Source: Bradyrhizobium sp. B097
GTDB taxonomy: Bacteria > Pseudomonadota > Alphaproteobacteria > Rhizobiales > Xanthobacteraceae
Direction of reading: 5' to 3'
Assembly (NCBI RefSeq): GCF_038957035.1
Contig: NZ_CP152412.1
Location: 4,150,501 to 4,214,500 of the forward strand
DNA length: 64,000 bases
This document shows positions 9,420 through 18,428 of the stretch, one piece after another. Every line of letters starts with the position of its first letter. Positions within the stretch are counted from its first letter, which is position 1. The position numbers and the translations under genes were made by a program. The notes under the pieces were generated by a model. The model did no database searches, had not been told where the DNA came from, and saw nothing but the letters and a program-made list of their open reading frames with translations.

Positions 9420-9872
9420 ATGCGTCTGGGGCTCTACGGGATGATCGCTATCGGCGTCGCGGGCCTCTATGCCTACATCGAACTCGACAAGCGGGTGAAC
9501 TTCCGGCCGATCGACGCGCGCGTCAGCAGCGTCAAGGAGCAATGCTATATGGAGAAGACCGAGGAGAATCGGAGCTCGACCTCGGATCTGTTGCCTTGCG
9601 AGCTTGTCGAGCTTCTGGCGCGTCACCATCCGAAATGGCAGGGCGCCGACATCAAGCACAAGATCGAGATCCGGTTTGCCTACATCTCTCCGGTCGACGG
9701 CGCCGCGCATGAATCGAACCTGCAATTGGCTGAATATCCCGATAACCGGCGACTGAACAGCGGCGACATCTTTTCGGTCCAGGCGTCCAGGACGGAGGCG
9801 AACCGGACCCGCGCCAACGACTGGGTCGACCGGTGGCTCGGCCGCCATGCGCCGAGGCATGGAAGCATCTAG
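9420..9872 (+). CDS. Membrane-anchored hypothetical protein, paralogue 2
   Basis: A 150-aa tandem paralogue of the preceding gene, 35 bp downstream. It has an N-terminal anchor (MRLGLYGMIAIGVAGLYAYIE), then FRPIDARVSSVKEQCYMEK, ARHHPKWQGADIKHKIEIRFAYISPVDGAAHES and a longer Arg-rich tail. The shared cysteines, the HPKWQG motif and the ISPVDGA motif mark a common fold. Function is unknown; co-transcription is likely. Confidence 0.8.
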   Translation: MRLGLYGMIAIGVAGLYAYIELDKRVNFRPIDARVSSVKEQCYMEKTEENRSSTSDLLPCELVELLARHHPKWQGADIKHKIEIRFAYISPVDGAAHESNLQLAEYPDNRRLNSGDIFSVQASRTEANRTRANDWVDRWLGRHAPRHGSI

Positions 9873-10006
9873 CGGACGTGTACTTTTCGCTGCCCCGTGC
9901 CGGCTTGCAGGCTTATGATCCTCCGATTCCAGTTACGGCGCTGCTGCCGCCAACCAAGACCGTTGTCCGGGCATCGCGCGCAGTGCGACCAATCGCCGGG
10001 GAGACC

Positions 10007-11650
10007 ATGACGCAGGCTCCGTTCGCCACCCACGACGTCTTCAACCAATCGCCGCCATTTTGGGATGTCGACCTGTTCGCGACGGACGCGCCGCTCGTCG
10101 CGGCGGTCGCCGCCAATGGCGGGGCGGCGGCCAGCGCAGAGCTGTCGGATTTCGGCAACCATTGGGGATCGGCCGCCATGGCCGAGCGCGGCCGCGTCGC
10201 CAACGAGAACACGCCTAAACTGCGAACCTTCGATGCCAGGGGCAATCGCCGCGACGAGGTCGAGTTTCATCCGGCCTATCACGAACTGATGGCGCACTCG
10301 GCCCATGCCGGCGTGCACAACTCGACCTGGACCGCCGACGGCAAGCCGGCCGGCGGGGCGGCCGAGGTGGTGCGCGCGGCAAGGTTCTATATCGCGTCCC
10401 AGGTCGAGACCGGTCACCTCTGCCCGATCACGATGACGCGCGCCTCGGTCGCGGCGCTGGCCTCGCAGCCGGACATTCTGGCGAAGACGATGCCGGTCAT
10501 CGCCACGCGCGCCTACGACCCGGGCTTTGCGCCGTGGTGGACCAAGCGCGGCATGACGCTCGGCATGGGCATGACGGAAAAGCAGGGCGGCACGGATGTG
10601 CGCGCCAACATGACACGCGCCGAGCGCGACGGCGGCGCCTGGCGCATCACCGGGCACAAATGGTTCATGTCGGCGCCGATGTGCGACGCGTTCCTGGTGC
10701 TGGCACAGGCCGAGCAGGGCCTGAGCTGCTTCTTCATGCCGCGCTTTGCGCCCGACGGCACGGTCAATGCGATCCACTTCCAGCGGCTGAAGGACAAGCT
10801 CGGCAACCGCTCCAATGCCTCCTCGGAGGTCGAATTCCACGGTGCCCATGCCGAATTGATCGGCGAGGAGGGCAAGGGTATCCGCACCATCATCCAGATG
10901 GTGCAGCTGACGCGGCAGGATTGCGCGATCGCCTCCGCCGGCCTGATGCGCTCGGGGCTGGCGCACGCGCTCAATCACGCGCGGCATCGCAGCGTGTTCC
11001 AGAAGCATCTCGCCGACCAGCCGTTGATGCAGGCGGTGCTCTCAGACATGGCGCTGCATGTCGAGGCGTCCATCGCGCTGGTGATGCGGCTCTGCCGCGC
11101 CTTCGATCGCGCGCCCATCGATGCAGGCGAGGCCGCCTATATGCGGCTGCTGACGCCGGCGATCAAATACTGGACCTGCAAGAGCGCGCCCGGCTTCCTC
11201 TATGAGGCGATGGAGTGCCTCGGCGGCAATGGCTATGTCGAGGAGGGCATTCTGGCGCGGCATTACCGGGAGTCGCCGGTCAATGCGATCTGGGAAGGCT
11301 CAGGCAACGTGATGTGCCTTGACGTGTTGCGCGCGCTCGGCCGCGAGGCCGATGCCGCGCTCGCCGTGCTGCGTACGCTCGCCGACGAGACCAAGGGCCT
11401 GCTGGGCGCCGCTGAGGCAGTTGCGTCGATCGGACAATCGTTCCGCCGCCCGGACAGCGAGCGCATCGCACGGCTTGCAGTCGAGAAGCTGGCGCTCTTG
11501 GCCGCCACCGCGGCGCTCAACCAGGTCTCGCCCAAGAACGCCGAATTGTTCGCGGCGACACGGCTTGCCGAACGCCACGCCGGCATGTACGGCGCCGTGG
11601 ACCTCTCCGATGCCGATCAGCGCGCGCTGCTGGCGCGGGCGCTGCCATGA
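10007..11650 (+). CDS. AidB-like acyl-CoA dehydrogenase family flavoprotein
   Basis: A 547-aa protein of the AidB/isovaleryl-CoA dehydrogenase branch: MGMTEKQGGTDVRAN (flavin loop), HKWFMSAPMCDAFLVLAQ, the family KDKLGNRSNASSEVEFH, and the diagnostic AidB segment RESPVNAIWEGSGNVMCLDVLRAL. E. coli AidB is a DNA-binding FAD protein of the adaptive alkylation response. Whether this homologue does that is not shown, and no ada or alkB gene is adjacent. ATG 10007 has GGGGAG just upstream; the frame is open further upstream through the previous gene but without homology. Confidence 0.92.
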   Translation: MTQAPFATHDVFNQSPPFWDVDLFATDAPLVAAVAANGGAAASAELSDFGNHWGSAAMAERGRVANENTPKLRTFDARGNRRDEVEFHPAYHELMAHSAHAGVHNSTWTADGKPAGGAAEVVRAARFYIASQVETGHLCPITMTRASVAALASQPDILAKTMPVIATRAYDPGFAPWWTKRGMTLGMGMTEKQGGTDVRANMTRAERDGGAWRITGHKWFMSAPMCDAFLVLAQAEQGLSCFFMPRFAPDGTVNAIHFQRLKDKLGNRSNASSEVEFHGAHAELIGEEGKGIRTIIQMVQLTRQDCAIASAGLMRSGLAHALNHARHRSVFQKHLADQPLMQAVLSDMALHVEASIALVMRLCRAFDRAPIDAGEAAYMRLLTPAIKYWTCKSAPGFLYEAMECLGGNGYVEEGILARHYRESPVNAIWEGSGNVMCLDVLRALGREADAALAVLRTLADETKGLLGAAEAVASIGQSFRRPDSERIARLAVEKLALLAATAALNQVSPKNAELFAATRLAERHAGMYGAVDLSDADQRALLARALP

Positions 11651-11660
11651 AGGTTTGCTG

Positions 11661-12434
11661 ATGGACGCACTCAATCCCGATACTCCGCCGACCACCATCG
11701 AACCGCCGCCACGTCCCCCTCGGGTGTGGAAGTTCTGGGGCACCGCGCTGTGGGGCCTTCTGATCTTCGCCGCGATGTTCCTCGGCCAGGTCGCGGTCAT
11801 CGTCTATCGCATCATCGCGCAGGGCGGCGAACTGTCGGCGGCCGGCATTACCCATGTGGTCGCCGACGGTCTGACGATCTCGCTCTCGGTCCTCGCGGGC
11901 CTGCCGATGGTGCTGCTGGTGCTGTGGTTCGCGATCCGCCGCACCGGGATCCCGTTCGCCGATTACCTCGGGCTGCGCGGGACGTCGTGGAAGAACGTGA
12001 TCATCGGCGTCGTCGCGCTGATCGTGCTGGTGGGCGCCTGGGACATGGTGTCCCGTGCCGCCGGCCGCGAGGTGACGCCGGGCTTCATGGGCGACGTGCT
12101 GAAATCGGCACAGGAGCACAGCGCGCTGTGGCTTCTGGTGATCGCCTTTGCCGTGGCCGCGCCGCTCTGGGAAGAATTGTTCGCGCGCGGCTGGCTCTAT
12201 CGCGGCTGGTCCGAATCCAGGCTCGGCCCCTATGGCGCGATTCTGCTGTCGTCGATCGTCTGGACCATCATGCACCTCCAGTATGACTGGTTCTTCCTCT
12301 GTGAAGTGCTGTCGATCGGGTTCCTGTTCGGCTATTTGCGCTTCCGCACCGGCTCGACCTGGCTGACCATCCTGCTGCACGGGCTGAACAATTTTGCCGC
12401 GACGCTGCAGACCTGGTGGCTGGCGGGGCAGTAG
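11661..12434 (+). CDS. CPBP-family intramembrane metalloprotease
   Basis: A 257-aa polytopic membrane protein with the CPBP (Abi/Rce1) motifs: Glu171-Glu172 with Arg176 in EELFARGWLYRG, His205 in IMHLQYDW, and His240 with Asn244 in LLHGLNNFAA. A proline-rich cytoplasmic N-terminus precedes the first membrane segment. Family members include CAAX-processing enzymes and bacteriocin-immunity proteins; the substrate is unknown. It starts 10 bp after the acyl-CoA dehydrogenase gene. Confidence 0.9.
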   Translation: MDALNPDTPPTTIEPPPRPPRVWKFWGTALWGLLIFAAMFLGQVAVIVYRIIAQGGELSAAGITHVVADGLTISLSVLAGLPMVLLVLWFAIRRTGIPFADYLGLRGTSWKNVIIGVVALIVLVGAWDMVSRAAGREVTPGFMGDVLKSAQEHSALWLLVIAFAVAAPLWEELFARGWLYRGWSESRLGPYGAILLSSIVWTIMHLQYDWFFLCEVLSIGFLFGYLRFRTGSTWLTILLHGLNNFAATLQTWWLAGQ

Positions 12435-12448
12435 ACAGTCTCTCTCCG

Positions 12449-12534
12449 CCGTCATTGCGAGGAGTGAAGCGACGAAGCAATCCATGTCTCAGCGAACGGA
12501 GAGATGGATTGCTTCGCTTCGCTCGCAATGACGG
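12449..12534. repeat. Intergenic palindromic repeat, CCGTCATTGCGAGG type
   Basis: The left arm CCGTCATTGCGAGGAG (from 12449) pairs with the right arm CGCTCGCAATGACGG (to 12534). An inner pair, GAAGCAATCCAT with ATGGATTGCTTC, closes around a short loop. It lies just after the CPBP gene and may act as a terminator or mRNA-end hairpin. Confidence 0.75.
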
Positions 12535-12591
12535 GGATACAATAAGGGCGCTACTCCAGTAAGCGTGCGCGTTTCGGAGAATGGACGATTG

Positions 12592-13353
12592 ATGTCTAAT
12601 CAAACCCCCGACGCGTTCAACGCGCACATGCTGACCTATCGCCACCATCTTCATCGCTTGAACCGCGCGTTGGCGGAAGAATACATACTCGAGCACAGTC
12701 ACTATGTGTCCATGGCCATCAACGAGTTGGCCAAAGCGGTCCCTGTTGCTCTCGCTATCGCACGGCTTCACGATGCAATTCGTCGATCGCCTGCGAGAGA
12801 TTTCTGGCCGGTGATCCGCGAGGCAAAAGGCGCGCTCCTCATTCGATCGACCGACACAGGCCCGGAGTGCCCTTCGCCGTGGCGGCGAACGCATGGCGGC
12901 AACATGCGCTACGATCTGCCGGGGTATCTGCTGTTCTCGCCATTTCCCCCAAATTTCCGTCGCATGGTGCACGCTCGGATACACGAGTTGCAGAGGCTGA
13001 CGGAGCGTATCGAGGCACGGGCAAGCACCAATGATTTTTGGGTCACGGTCGATGCCGGACTTATCTATTGGAGCACGCTCAAAGGCAAGCATCTCGTTCC
13101 TAAGATCAAGGCATTCCAAGGATTTGTGACGCCGGACAGTAGTGCTGCTCTGGATCGGTGGTCCAATGAACAACACCGTGATGCGAAATTCACGTTGCGG
13201 ATTTCGCAGGGGACTCTTGTTTACAGCTACGGCGCAGATCGTTGCGAAATTGAAGTCCCGGACGCACTGAGCGCGCCGCTCTGCGTCCCTACGGTGCCTG
13301 ATCGCTTCGAAGAAAGGCATTGGATCCGAGCTGGAGATCGAGCTTATTTGTGA
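12592..13353 (+). CDS. Hypothetical protein (253 aa)
   Basis: No family is recognised. The product is soluble, with no signal peptide or membrane segment. The N-terminal third is helical and His-rich (AHMLTYRHHLHRLNRALAEEY). The C-terminal part is rich in Trp and charged residues (VTVDAGLIYWSTLKGKHLVPKIKAFQG). GC content and codon use look lower and less biased than the neighbours, suggesting an accessory gene. ATG 12592 is used; a GTG at 12565 would add nine residues. Confidence 0.7.
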   Translation: MSNQTPDAFNAHMLTYRHHLHRLNRALAEEYILEHSHYVSMAINELAKAVPVALAIARLHDAIRRSPARDFWPVIREAKGALLIRSTDTGPECPSPWRRTHGGNMRYDLPGYLLFSPFPPNFRRMVHARIHELQRLTERIEARASTNDFWVTVDAGLIYWSTLKGKHLVPKIKAFQGFVTPDSSAALDRWSNEQHRDAKFTLRISQGTLVYSYGADRCEIEVPDALSAPLCVPTVPDRFEERHWIRAGDRAYL

Positions 13354-13360
13354 AAACGCT

Positions 13361-13424
13361 TTAAAGCCCACCCGCTGCAATCACGATCGGCATCGTGATT
13401 GCAGGCCACGATGGTGTGCCTCTT
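13361..13424 (-). pseudogene. Remnant of the 3' end of an AEC-family transporter gene
   Basis: On the minus strand, with one base ignored near 13400-13403, the sequence reads TIVA then ITMPIVIAAGGL and a stop at 13361-13363. The intact AEC gene at 14823 ends TILAAITMPIVIAAVGP and a stop. The shared core is nearly identical at DNA level (ATCACGATCGGCATCGTGAT on the plus strand, 13380-13399 and 14838-14857). Only about 20 codons survive here. The same sequence forms a 12-bp inverted repeat (13376-13387 with 13392-13403) that could end transcription. Confidence 0.65.
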
Positions 13425-13564
13425 AGCCAGCGCGTCGCGCCGCTTAGGAACCTGACAGAGGGGATGCCAGTGCCCCCCTTCGAGTGCTATGATCTAGATC
13501 AATGAACGAGCGCGGGCCGGACTGAAACCAGGCAGCGGCGGCTGCCGTCGTGCGAGCTCTTCTC

Positions 13565-14776
13565 ATGGCCATGTTGATCCGAACTCTGCTGGCCAGCGTC
13601 GTCGCGCTGGCGTCGCTCGGTGCCATCACGCAACAGGTGCGCGACCAGGGCGTTACCGACACCGAAATCCGTATCGGCAATCTGATGCCGTATAGCGGCG
13701 CGCTGGAGATTTTCGGCCAGATCGGCAAGGCGGAAGCTGCCTATTTCGAGATGATCAACGAACGCGGCGGCATCAATGGCCGCAAGATCCGTTTCATGTC
13801 CTACGACGATCTGTCGGATGCTTCCAACGCCATGGACCTCACGCGTATTCTGGTCGAGACCGACAATGTGCTCTTGATGTTCGGTTCGTTCGGCGCGCCG
13901 GGGAATCTCGCCGCGCGGAAGTATCTCAACGAACGGCAGGTCCCCCAGCTTTTTGTTGCCTCCGGCGATCAGGACCTCAGCGAGCCGTCGGTCTATCCGT
14001 GGACCATGGGCTGGCAGCCTTCATACCGCGAGGAGGGGCGCATCTACGCCAATTACATCCAGGCCTTCTATCCTGGAAAGAAGATCGTGGCGCTCTGGGA
14101 GAATGACCAGTTCGGCCGGGAATTGTTCAAGGGATTGGTGCAAGGCCTGGGAGACGTCGCCCACAACATCAGGGTCGACATCGCCTATGATGTCGACGAT
14201 CAGCATCTGGACGGCCACATATCGATCCTGAAGCAATCGGGGGCCGAGGTCTTTGTGTTTGCCGGGGTGCCGGAAAATGCCTCGAAGGTGATCCGGGCCG
14301 CGGCCGAGCACGGCTGGCGGCCGGTGTTCATCGTGAACCAGATGGCGTCATCGATCGAGACGGTGCTTAAGCCGGCCGGCACGGAGAATGCGACCGGGGT
14401 CGTCACCGCTGCCTTCCTGAAGGATGCAAGTGATCCGGCCTGGAGGGAAGAGCAGGGCGCCTGGCGCAGCTTCCTCGACAAGTATACGAAAGCCGGCGGC
14501 AAGGATGACGCTGCCGCAGTCTACGGCTATGCGGCCGCCGAAACGCTGGTCCAGGTGCTCAGGCAATGCGGCAACGATCTGTCGCGCGAAAACGTCATGA
14601 AGCAGGCTGCGGCGCTCAGGGATTATCAGGCATCCGCCTTGCTCCCCGGCATCAAGATCAATACCGGTCACTTCCGTCCGGTCGAGCAATTGCGGTTGCT
14701 GCAGTTTGACGGCCGCAGCTGGCAGCCGATCGGTGACGTGCTCGATACGGCGTTCACCGGTTCGAGCGGGAAATAG
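13565..14776 (+). CDS. ABC transporter substrate-binding protein (Leu/Ile/Val-binding type)
   Basis: About 403 aa. A signal-like N-terminus (MAMLIRTLLASVVALASLGAIT) precedes a type I periplasmic binding fold: TDTEIRIGNLMPYSGALEIFGQIGKAEAAYFEMINERGGINGRKI is the hallmark of the branched-chain amino acid/amide receptor family (peripla_BP_6). No permease or ATPase gene is adjacent, so this is an orphan receptor. GTG 13550 is an alternative start. The gene is bracketed by the intact end of the AEC gene and by its decayed copy. Confidence 0.9.
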   Translation: MAMLIRTLLASVVALASLGAITQQVRDQGVTDTEIRIGNLMPYSGALEIFGQIGKAEAAYFEMINERGGINGRKIRFMSYDDLSDASNAMDLTRILVETDNVLLMFGSFGAPGNLAARKYLNERQVPQLFVASGDQDLSEPSVYPWTMGWQPSYREEGRIYANYIQAFYPGKKIVALWENDQFGRELFKGLVQGLGDVAHNIRVDIAYDVDDQHLDGHISILKQSGAEVFVFAGVPENASKVIRAAAEHGWRPVFIVNQMASSIETVLKPAGTENATGVVTAAFLKDASDPAWREEQGAWRSFLDKYTKAGGKDDAAAVYGYAAAETLVQVLRQCGNDLSRENVMKQAAALRDYQASALLPGIKINTGHFRPVEQLRLLQFDGRSWQPIGDVLDTAFTGSSGK

Positions 14777-14822
14777 CGACGATCAGCGCAACGAGCCGGC
14801 CTGCGCAAGCGCATGCCGCATG

Positions 14823-15749
14823 CTACGGCCCGACGGCGGCGATCACGATCGGCATCGTGATCGCGGCCAAAATCGTCTGCAGCGTGATGATCTGGGCGAG
14901 CAGCGGTGCGTCGCCGCCCATCTGGCGCGCCAGCACGTAGGCCGACGGCGAGGTCGGCACCGCGGCGCAGGCCGCGACGATGGCGAGATTGGCGCCGCTG
15001 ACGCCGAACCACAGCGCGAGCGCGACGGTCAGGACGGGCATTGCGACCAGCTTCAGGACCAGCGCGACGCTGGTGGCGAGACTGGGACGGAAGATGCCTT
15101 CCAGATGCAGCCCGGCGCCGGTGACGAGCAGGCCGATCGCGAGCGACGAGCCGCCGAGCGCGTCGGCGACGTCATGCCAGATTTTCGGCAGCGGGACATG
15201 CGTGACATTGATGACGAGCCCGATGACGCAGGCCCAGATCAGCGGGTTCTTCACGACCGTCATCACGATGGCGCCCGCGGAGCGTTTCTTGGACGAGGCA
15301 TATTTCGCCAGCACCGCGACGCTGAAGACGTTGACCAGTGGAATGATCGCGACCATCGCGACCGAGGCCAGCGCAAGTCCGACCTTGCCATAAAGATTGC
15401 CCGACACCGACAGCGCGACATAGGTCTGCCAGCGCGTGGCGCCCTGGAAGATCGAGGAGAAGGCGGGGCCGTCGACCCCGGCGCGGGCGAGCGGGGCCCG
15501 CAGCGCCAGACACAGCAGGCACATCATGAGCGCCGCGAGCAGCAGCGCGCCGCCGACACCCGCGACCGGCACCTTGGTCAGATCGGCCTTGACCAGCGTC
15601 TGCACCAAAAGCACCGGGAACAGCACGTAGTATGTGAGCTGTTCCAGCCCGTGCCATTGGGTGTCGAGCCGCATCAGCGTGCGTCTTAGGATGAAGCCGA
15701 GCACGATCAGCAAAAATACCGGCAACAGCGCCGCGATCACCACGGCCAT
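14823..15749 (-). CDS. AEC-family (auxin efflux carrier-like) transporter
   Basis: A 308-aa polytopic membrane protein: MAVVIAALLPVFLLIVLGFILRR at the N-terminus, ten predicted hydrophobic segments, and the family segments FQGATRWQTYVALSVSGNLYG and SPSAYVLARQMGGDAPLLAQIITLQTILA. AEC carriers move malate, malonate or other small acids; the substrate is unknown. It starts 2 bp after the ruvX stop, so the two are co-transcribed. Confidence 0.92.
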   Translation of the reverse strand: MAVVIAALLPVFLLIVLGFILRRTLMRLDTQWHGLEQLTYYVLFPVLLVQTLVKADLTKVPVAGVGGALLLAALMMCLLCLALRAPLARAGVDGPAFSSIFQGATRWQTYVALSVSGNLYGKVGLALASVAMVAIIPLVNVFSVAVLAKYASSKKRSAGAIVMTVVKNPLIWACVIGLVINVTHVPLPKIWHDVADALGGSSLAIGLLVTGAGLHLEGIFRPSLATSVALVLKLVAMPVLTVALALWFGVSGANLAIVAACAAVPTSPSAYVLARQMGGDAPLLAQIITLQTILAAITMPIVIAAVGP

Positions 15750-15751
15750 GG

Positions 15752-16234
15752 TCAGCGGTCCCCGCGCAGCTTCGCCAGCCGGTCGAGCGCGCCCTGCAGG
15801 ATGAAGATCGCGGCGTGCTCGTCGATCACCTCGGCGCGGCGGGCGCGGCTGACGTCCATCCCGATCAACTCGCGTTCGACCGCCGCGGTCGACAGCCGCT
15901 CGTCCCACAGCCCGATCGCAAGCGGGGTGAGATTGGCGAAGTTGCGGGCGAAGGCCCGGGTCGATTGCGCGCGCGGGCCCTCGCTGCCGTCCATATTGAT
16001 CGGCAGGCCCAGCACGAAGCCAACGGCACTGCGCTCGGCTGCAATCGCGAGCAGGCGCGTCGCATCGGCCTTGAACTGCTTGCGCCGGATGGTCTCGACG
16101 CCGGTCGCGAGCCGCCGGTCCGGATCGGAGACGGCAACGCCGATGGTCTTGGTGCCGAGGTCGAGGCCGACCAGCGCGCCGCGTTCGGGCCAGTTCGGCG
16201 CGGCTTCGATCAGGGGAAGGATGGGGGCGGGCAT
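15752..16234 (-). CDS. ruvX: RuvX/YqgF-type RNase H-fold nuclease
   Basis: A 160-aa protein with the YqgF core: GALVGLDLGTKTIGVAVSDPDRRLATGVETI (first acidic residue), VGFVLGLPINMDGSEGPRAQSTRAFA and LWDERLSTAAVERELI, ending DEHAAIFILQGALDRL. The family includes the putative pre-16S rRNA 5'-end maturation nuclease and Holliday junction resolvase-like proteins. It is upstream of, and nearly abuts, the AEC gene. Confidence 0.95.
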   Translation of the reverse strand: MPAPILPLIEAAPNWPERGALVGLDLGTKTIGVAVSDPDRRLATGVETIRRKQFKADATRLLAIAAERSAVGFVLGLPINMDGSEGPRAQSTRAFARNFANLTPLAIGLWDERLSTAAVERELIGMDVSRARRAEVIDEHAAIFILQGALDRLAKLRGDR

Positions 16235-16267
16235 GCCGTGCGCTTAGCACGGGAGCGGGAAGGAAAG

Positions 16268-16386
16268 GTAGCCCGGATGGAGCCAACGGGCCGCGCGGAC
16301 GCGCGCCCGATGACAGACTCCGCGAAATCCGGGAATCTCGCCGCGGAGAAACTGTCCCGGATTGCGCTGCGCTCCATCCGGGCTAC
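16268..16386. repeat. Intergenic palindromic repeat, GTAGCCCGGATGGAGC type
   Basis: The terminal arms GTAGCCCGGATGGAGC (16268-16283) and GCTCCATCCGGGCTAC (16371-16386) are exact inverted complements of 16 bp. The interior carries smaller dyads (GGCCGCGCGGACGCGCGCCC; CCGCGGAG). It lies between the 3' end of the LysR gene and the start of ruvX, so it may separate the two transcripts. Confidence 0.8.
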
Positions 16387-16421
16387 GAACTCCCGATGGG
16401 AGAGGTAAGATTGAAGTCGCC

Positions 16422-17312
16422 TCACGCGGCGATGACGCGATCCTCGCCGCCAAGGCATGCGGCAAGTCCCTGCAACGCGCTGGAGTGGTGTGTGGCGCGG
16501 CGCTGGATGAACAGCGTCTCGACATGCGCATGCTGCGGATTGAGCTTGTGGATCTTGATGTCGCGCTGGACGTGGTCGCGCTCGACCACCGCGCGCGGCA
16601 GAAGCGTCACGCCCATGTCGGCGGCGACGCAGCCGACCATGCCGTCGAGCGTGCCGAGCTCGAAGCGGGCCGCCGACGGCCAGCCGAATTCGGTGAACAC
16701 CTGTTCGAGGCGCTGCCGGTAGGTGCAGCCGGTGCGGAACACCAGCGCGGTCGGGCCCGACTCCGGCGTGCCGGCGCGCAAGGCGGCGAGCGATTTCCAG
16801 CGCTGCGCGGTGACGAGCACCAGTTCCTCGGTGAAGGCTGTTGTCGCCGACAGTTCGGCGTGCTCGATCGGACCCGCGACAAAGGCGCCGTCGAGCGAGC
16901 CGTCGAGCACGGCGGCCACGAGATCGGCGGTCGGTGCCGTGCGCAAGGTCAGGCGCACCGCCGGATAGCGGCGATGAAACTCGGCAAGCAGCGTCGGCAG
17001 CCGCACCGCGGCCGTCGTCTCCATCGATCCGATCGACAGCGGCCCCTTCGGCTCGCCATCGTCGCGCGCGGCGAGCACCGCTTCGCGCGACAACGCCGCC
17101 ATGCGCTGCGCATAGGGCAACAGGCGGCGACCGGCGCCGGTCAGCGACATGCCGCGGCTGTGACGCTCGAACAGTGGCGTGCCGATCTCGGCCTCCAGCG
17201 CCTTGATGCGCTGGGTGACGTTGGACTGCACAGTGTTCAGCTCGTCCGCGGCCCGGGTGATGCCGCCGAGCCGGGCGACCGTGGAAAAGGTGAGCAGGTC
17301 GGTCAATTCCAT
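16422..17312 (-). CDS. LysR-family transcriptional regulator
   Basis: About 296 aa. The N-terminal winged helix begins MELTDLLTFSTVARLGGITRAADELNTVQSNVTQRIKALEAEIGTPLFERHSRGMSLT; the effector-binding domain has a conserved YRQRLEQVF block. ATG 17312 matches the family start, and an ATG 18 bp upstream is possible. It is divergent from the nitronate-monooxygenase-like pair and probably regulates it (inference). Confidence 0.93.
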   Translation of the reverse strand: MELTDLLTFSTVARLGGITRAADELNTVQSNVTQRIKALEAEIGTPLFERHSRGMSLTGAGRRLLPYAQRMAALSREAVLAARDDGEPKGPLSIGSMETTAAVRLPTLLAEFHRRYPAVRLTLRTAPTADLVAAVLDGSLDGAFVAGPIEHAELSATTAFTEELVLVTAQRWKSLAALRAGTPESGPTALVFRTGCTYRQRLEQVFTEFGWPSAARFELGTLDGMVGCVAADMGVTLLPRAVVERDHVQRDIKIHKLNPQHAHVETLFIQRRATHHSSALQGLAACLGGEDRVIAA

Positions 17313-17429
17313 CTGGGACCACCGTTTCATTTTAGAGATGGTAGCGTTCTCTAGTATTCATTTTCCGAGAAGGTTAGGCCCGCTTAGGCTGCGAGTCCAG
17401 AACAGCAAGTCCAGAACAGGGAGCAACGC

Positions 17430-18410
17430 ATGCCGATCGGCACCGAATTGACGGCTCGTCTGGGCATCGCACATCCGATCCTGCTGGCGCCGATGGCGAT
17501 GATCACGGGAAGCCGGCTGGTGATGGCGGTGAGCGACGCTGGTGGCCTCGGCATCCTAGGCGGAGGCTATGGAGATAAAGCCTGGCTCGAGGCGGAGACT
17601 GCGACGCTCAGGAGATATCACCGCCCGTTCGGAATCGGTTTCATCACCTGGAGCCTCGCCAGGCAGCCCGAGCTGATCGATATCGCACTGGAGGCGCGGC
17701 CGCGCGCGGTGATGCTGTCATTCGGCGATCCCGCGCCCTTCGCGGCCAAGATCAAGGCCGCGGGCGCGCTCCTGATCTGCCAGGTGCAAAGTGAGGAGAT
17801 GGCGCAGCAAGCGCTCGATTGCGGCGCCGACATCCTGATTGCGCAGGGCACGGAGGCGGGCGGTCACGGTGCCTCGCGCACAACGCTCGACATCGTGCCT
17901 GCGGTCATCGATTTCGCGGCAGGGCGCGTCCCGGTCGTCGCAGCCGGCGGCATCGCGGATGGCCGCGGCCTCGCGGCGATGATGATGCTCGGCGCATCCG
18001 GCGTGCTGATGGGAACGCGCTTCTATGCCAGCGTCGAAGCCGACGCGCCCGAGCAGGCGAAGCAGCTGATCTGCGCCGCGAAGAGCGGCGAGACGGTACG
18101 CGGCGTGGTGATGGACTGGTCGCGCAAGCTGATGTGGCCGGCGCCTTTCACCGCGCGCTCGCTCGTCAACGATCATCTGCGCCGCTGGAGCGGTCGCGAG
18201 ATCGAGCTGATGCAGCGCGCCGACGAGATCGCGGTGGAATATGCCGCCGCGAGGGAAGCGGCCAATTTCGATGTTGCCGCGGTGTTTGCCGGCGAGTCCG
18301 TCGGCCTGATCCATGATATCGTTCCCGCGGCCGAGATCGTCGGCCGCATCGTCGCCGAGGCCGAGCAGACGTTGCAGGGCCGGCGCAACTCTCTTTCCTC
18401 TTTGTCCTGA
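17430..18410 (+). CDS. Nitronate monooxygenase family protein, copy 1
   Basis: A 326-aa FMN-dependent TIM-barrel protein of the NPD family: LGIAHPILLAPMAMITGSRLVMAVSDAGGLGILGGG at the N-terminus, GTEAGGHGASRT (flavin/nitronate loop), and VVAAGGIADGRGLAAMMMLGASGVLMGTRF (phosphate-binding). The family oxidises propionate 3-nitronate and alkyl nitronates, but many members have other roles. It forms a pair with the next gene, 18 bp downstream. Confidence 0.9.
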   Translation: MPIGTELTARLGIAHPILLAPMAMITGSRLVMAVSDAGGLGILGGGYGDKAWLEAETATLRRYHRPFGIGFITWSLARQPELIDIALEARPRAVMLSFGDPAPFAAKIKAAGALLICQVQSEEMAQQALDCGADILIAQGTEAGGHGASRTTLDIVPAVIDFAAGRVPVVAAGGIADGRGLAAMMMLGASGVLMGTRFYASVEADAPEQAKQLICAAKSGETVRGVVMDWSRKLMWPAPFTARSLVNDHLRRWSGREIELMQRADEIAVEYAAAREAANFDVAAVFAGESVGLIHDIVPAAEIVGRIVAEAEQTLQGRRNSLSSLS

Positions 18411-18428
18411 ACAAGCGCGAGACAGACC

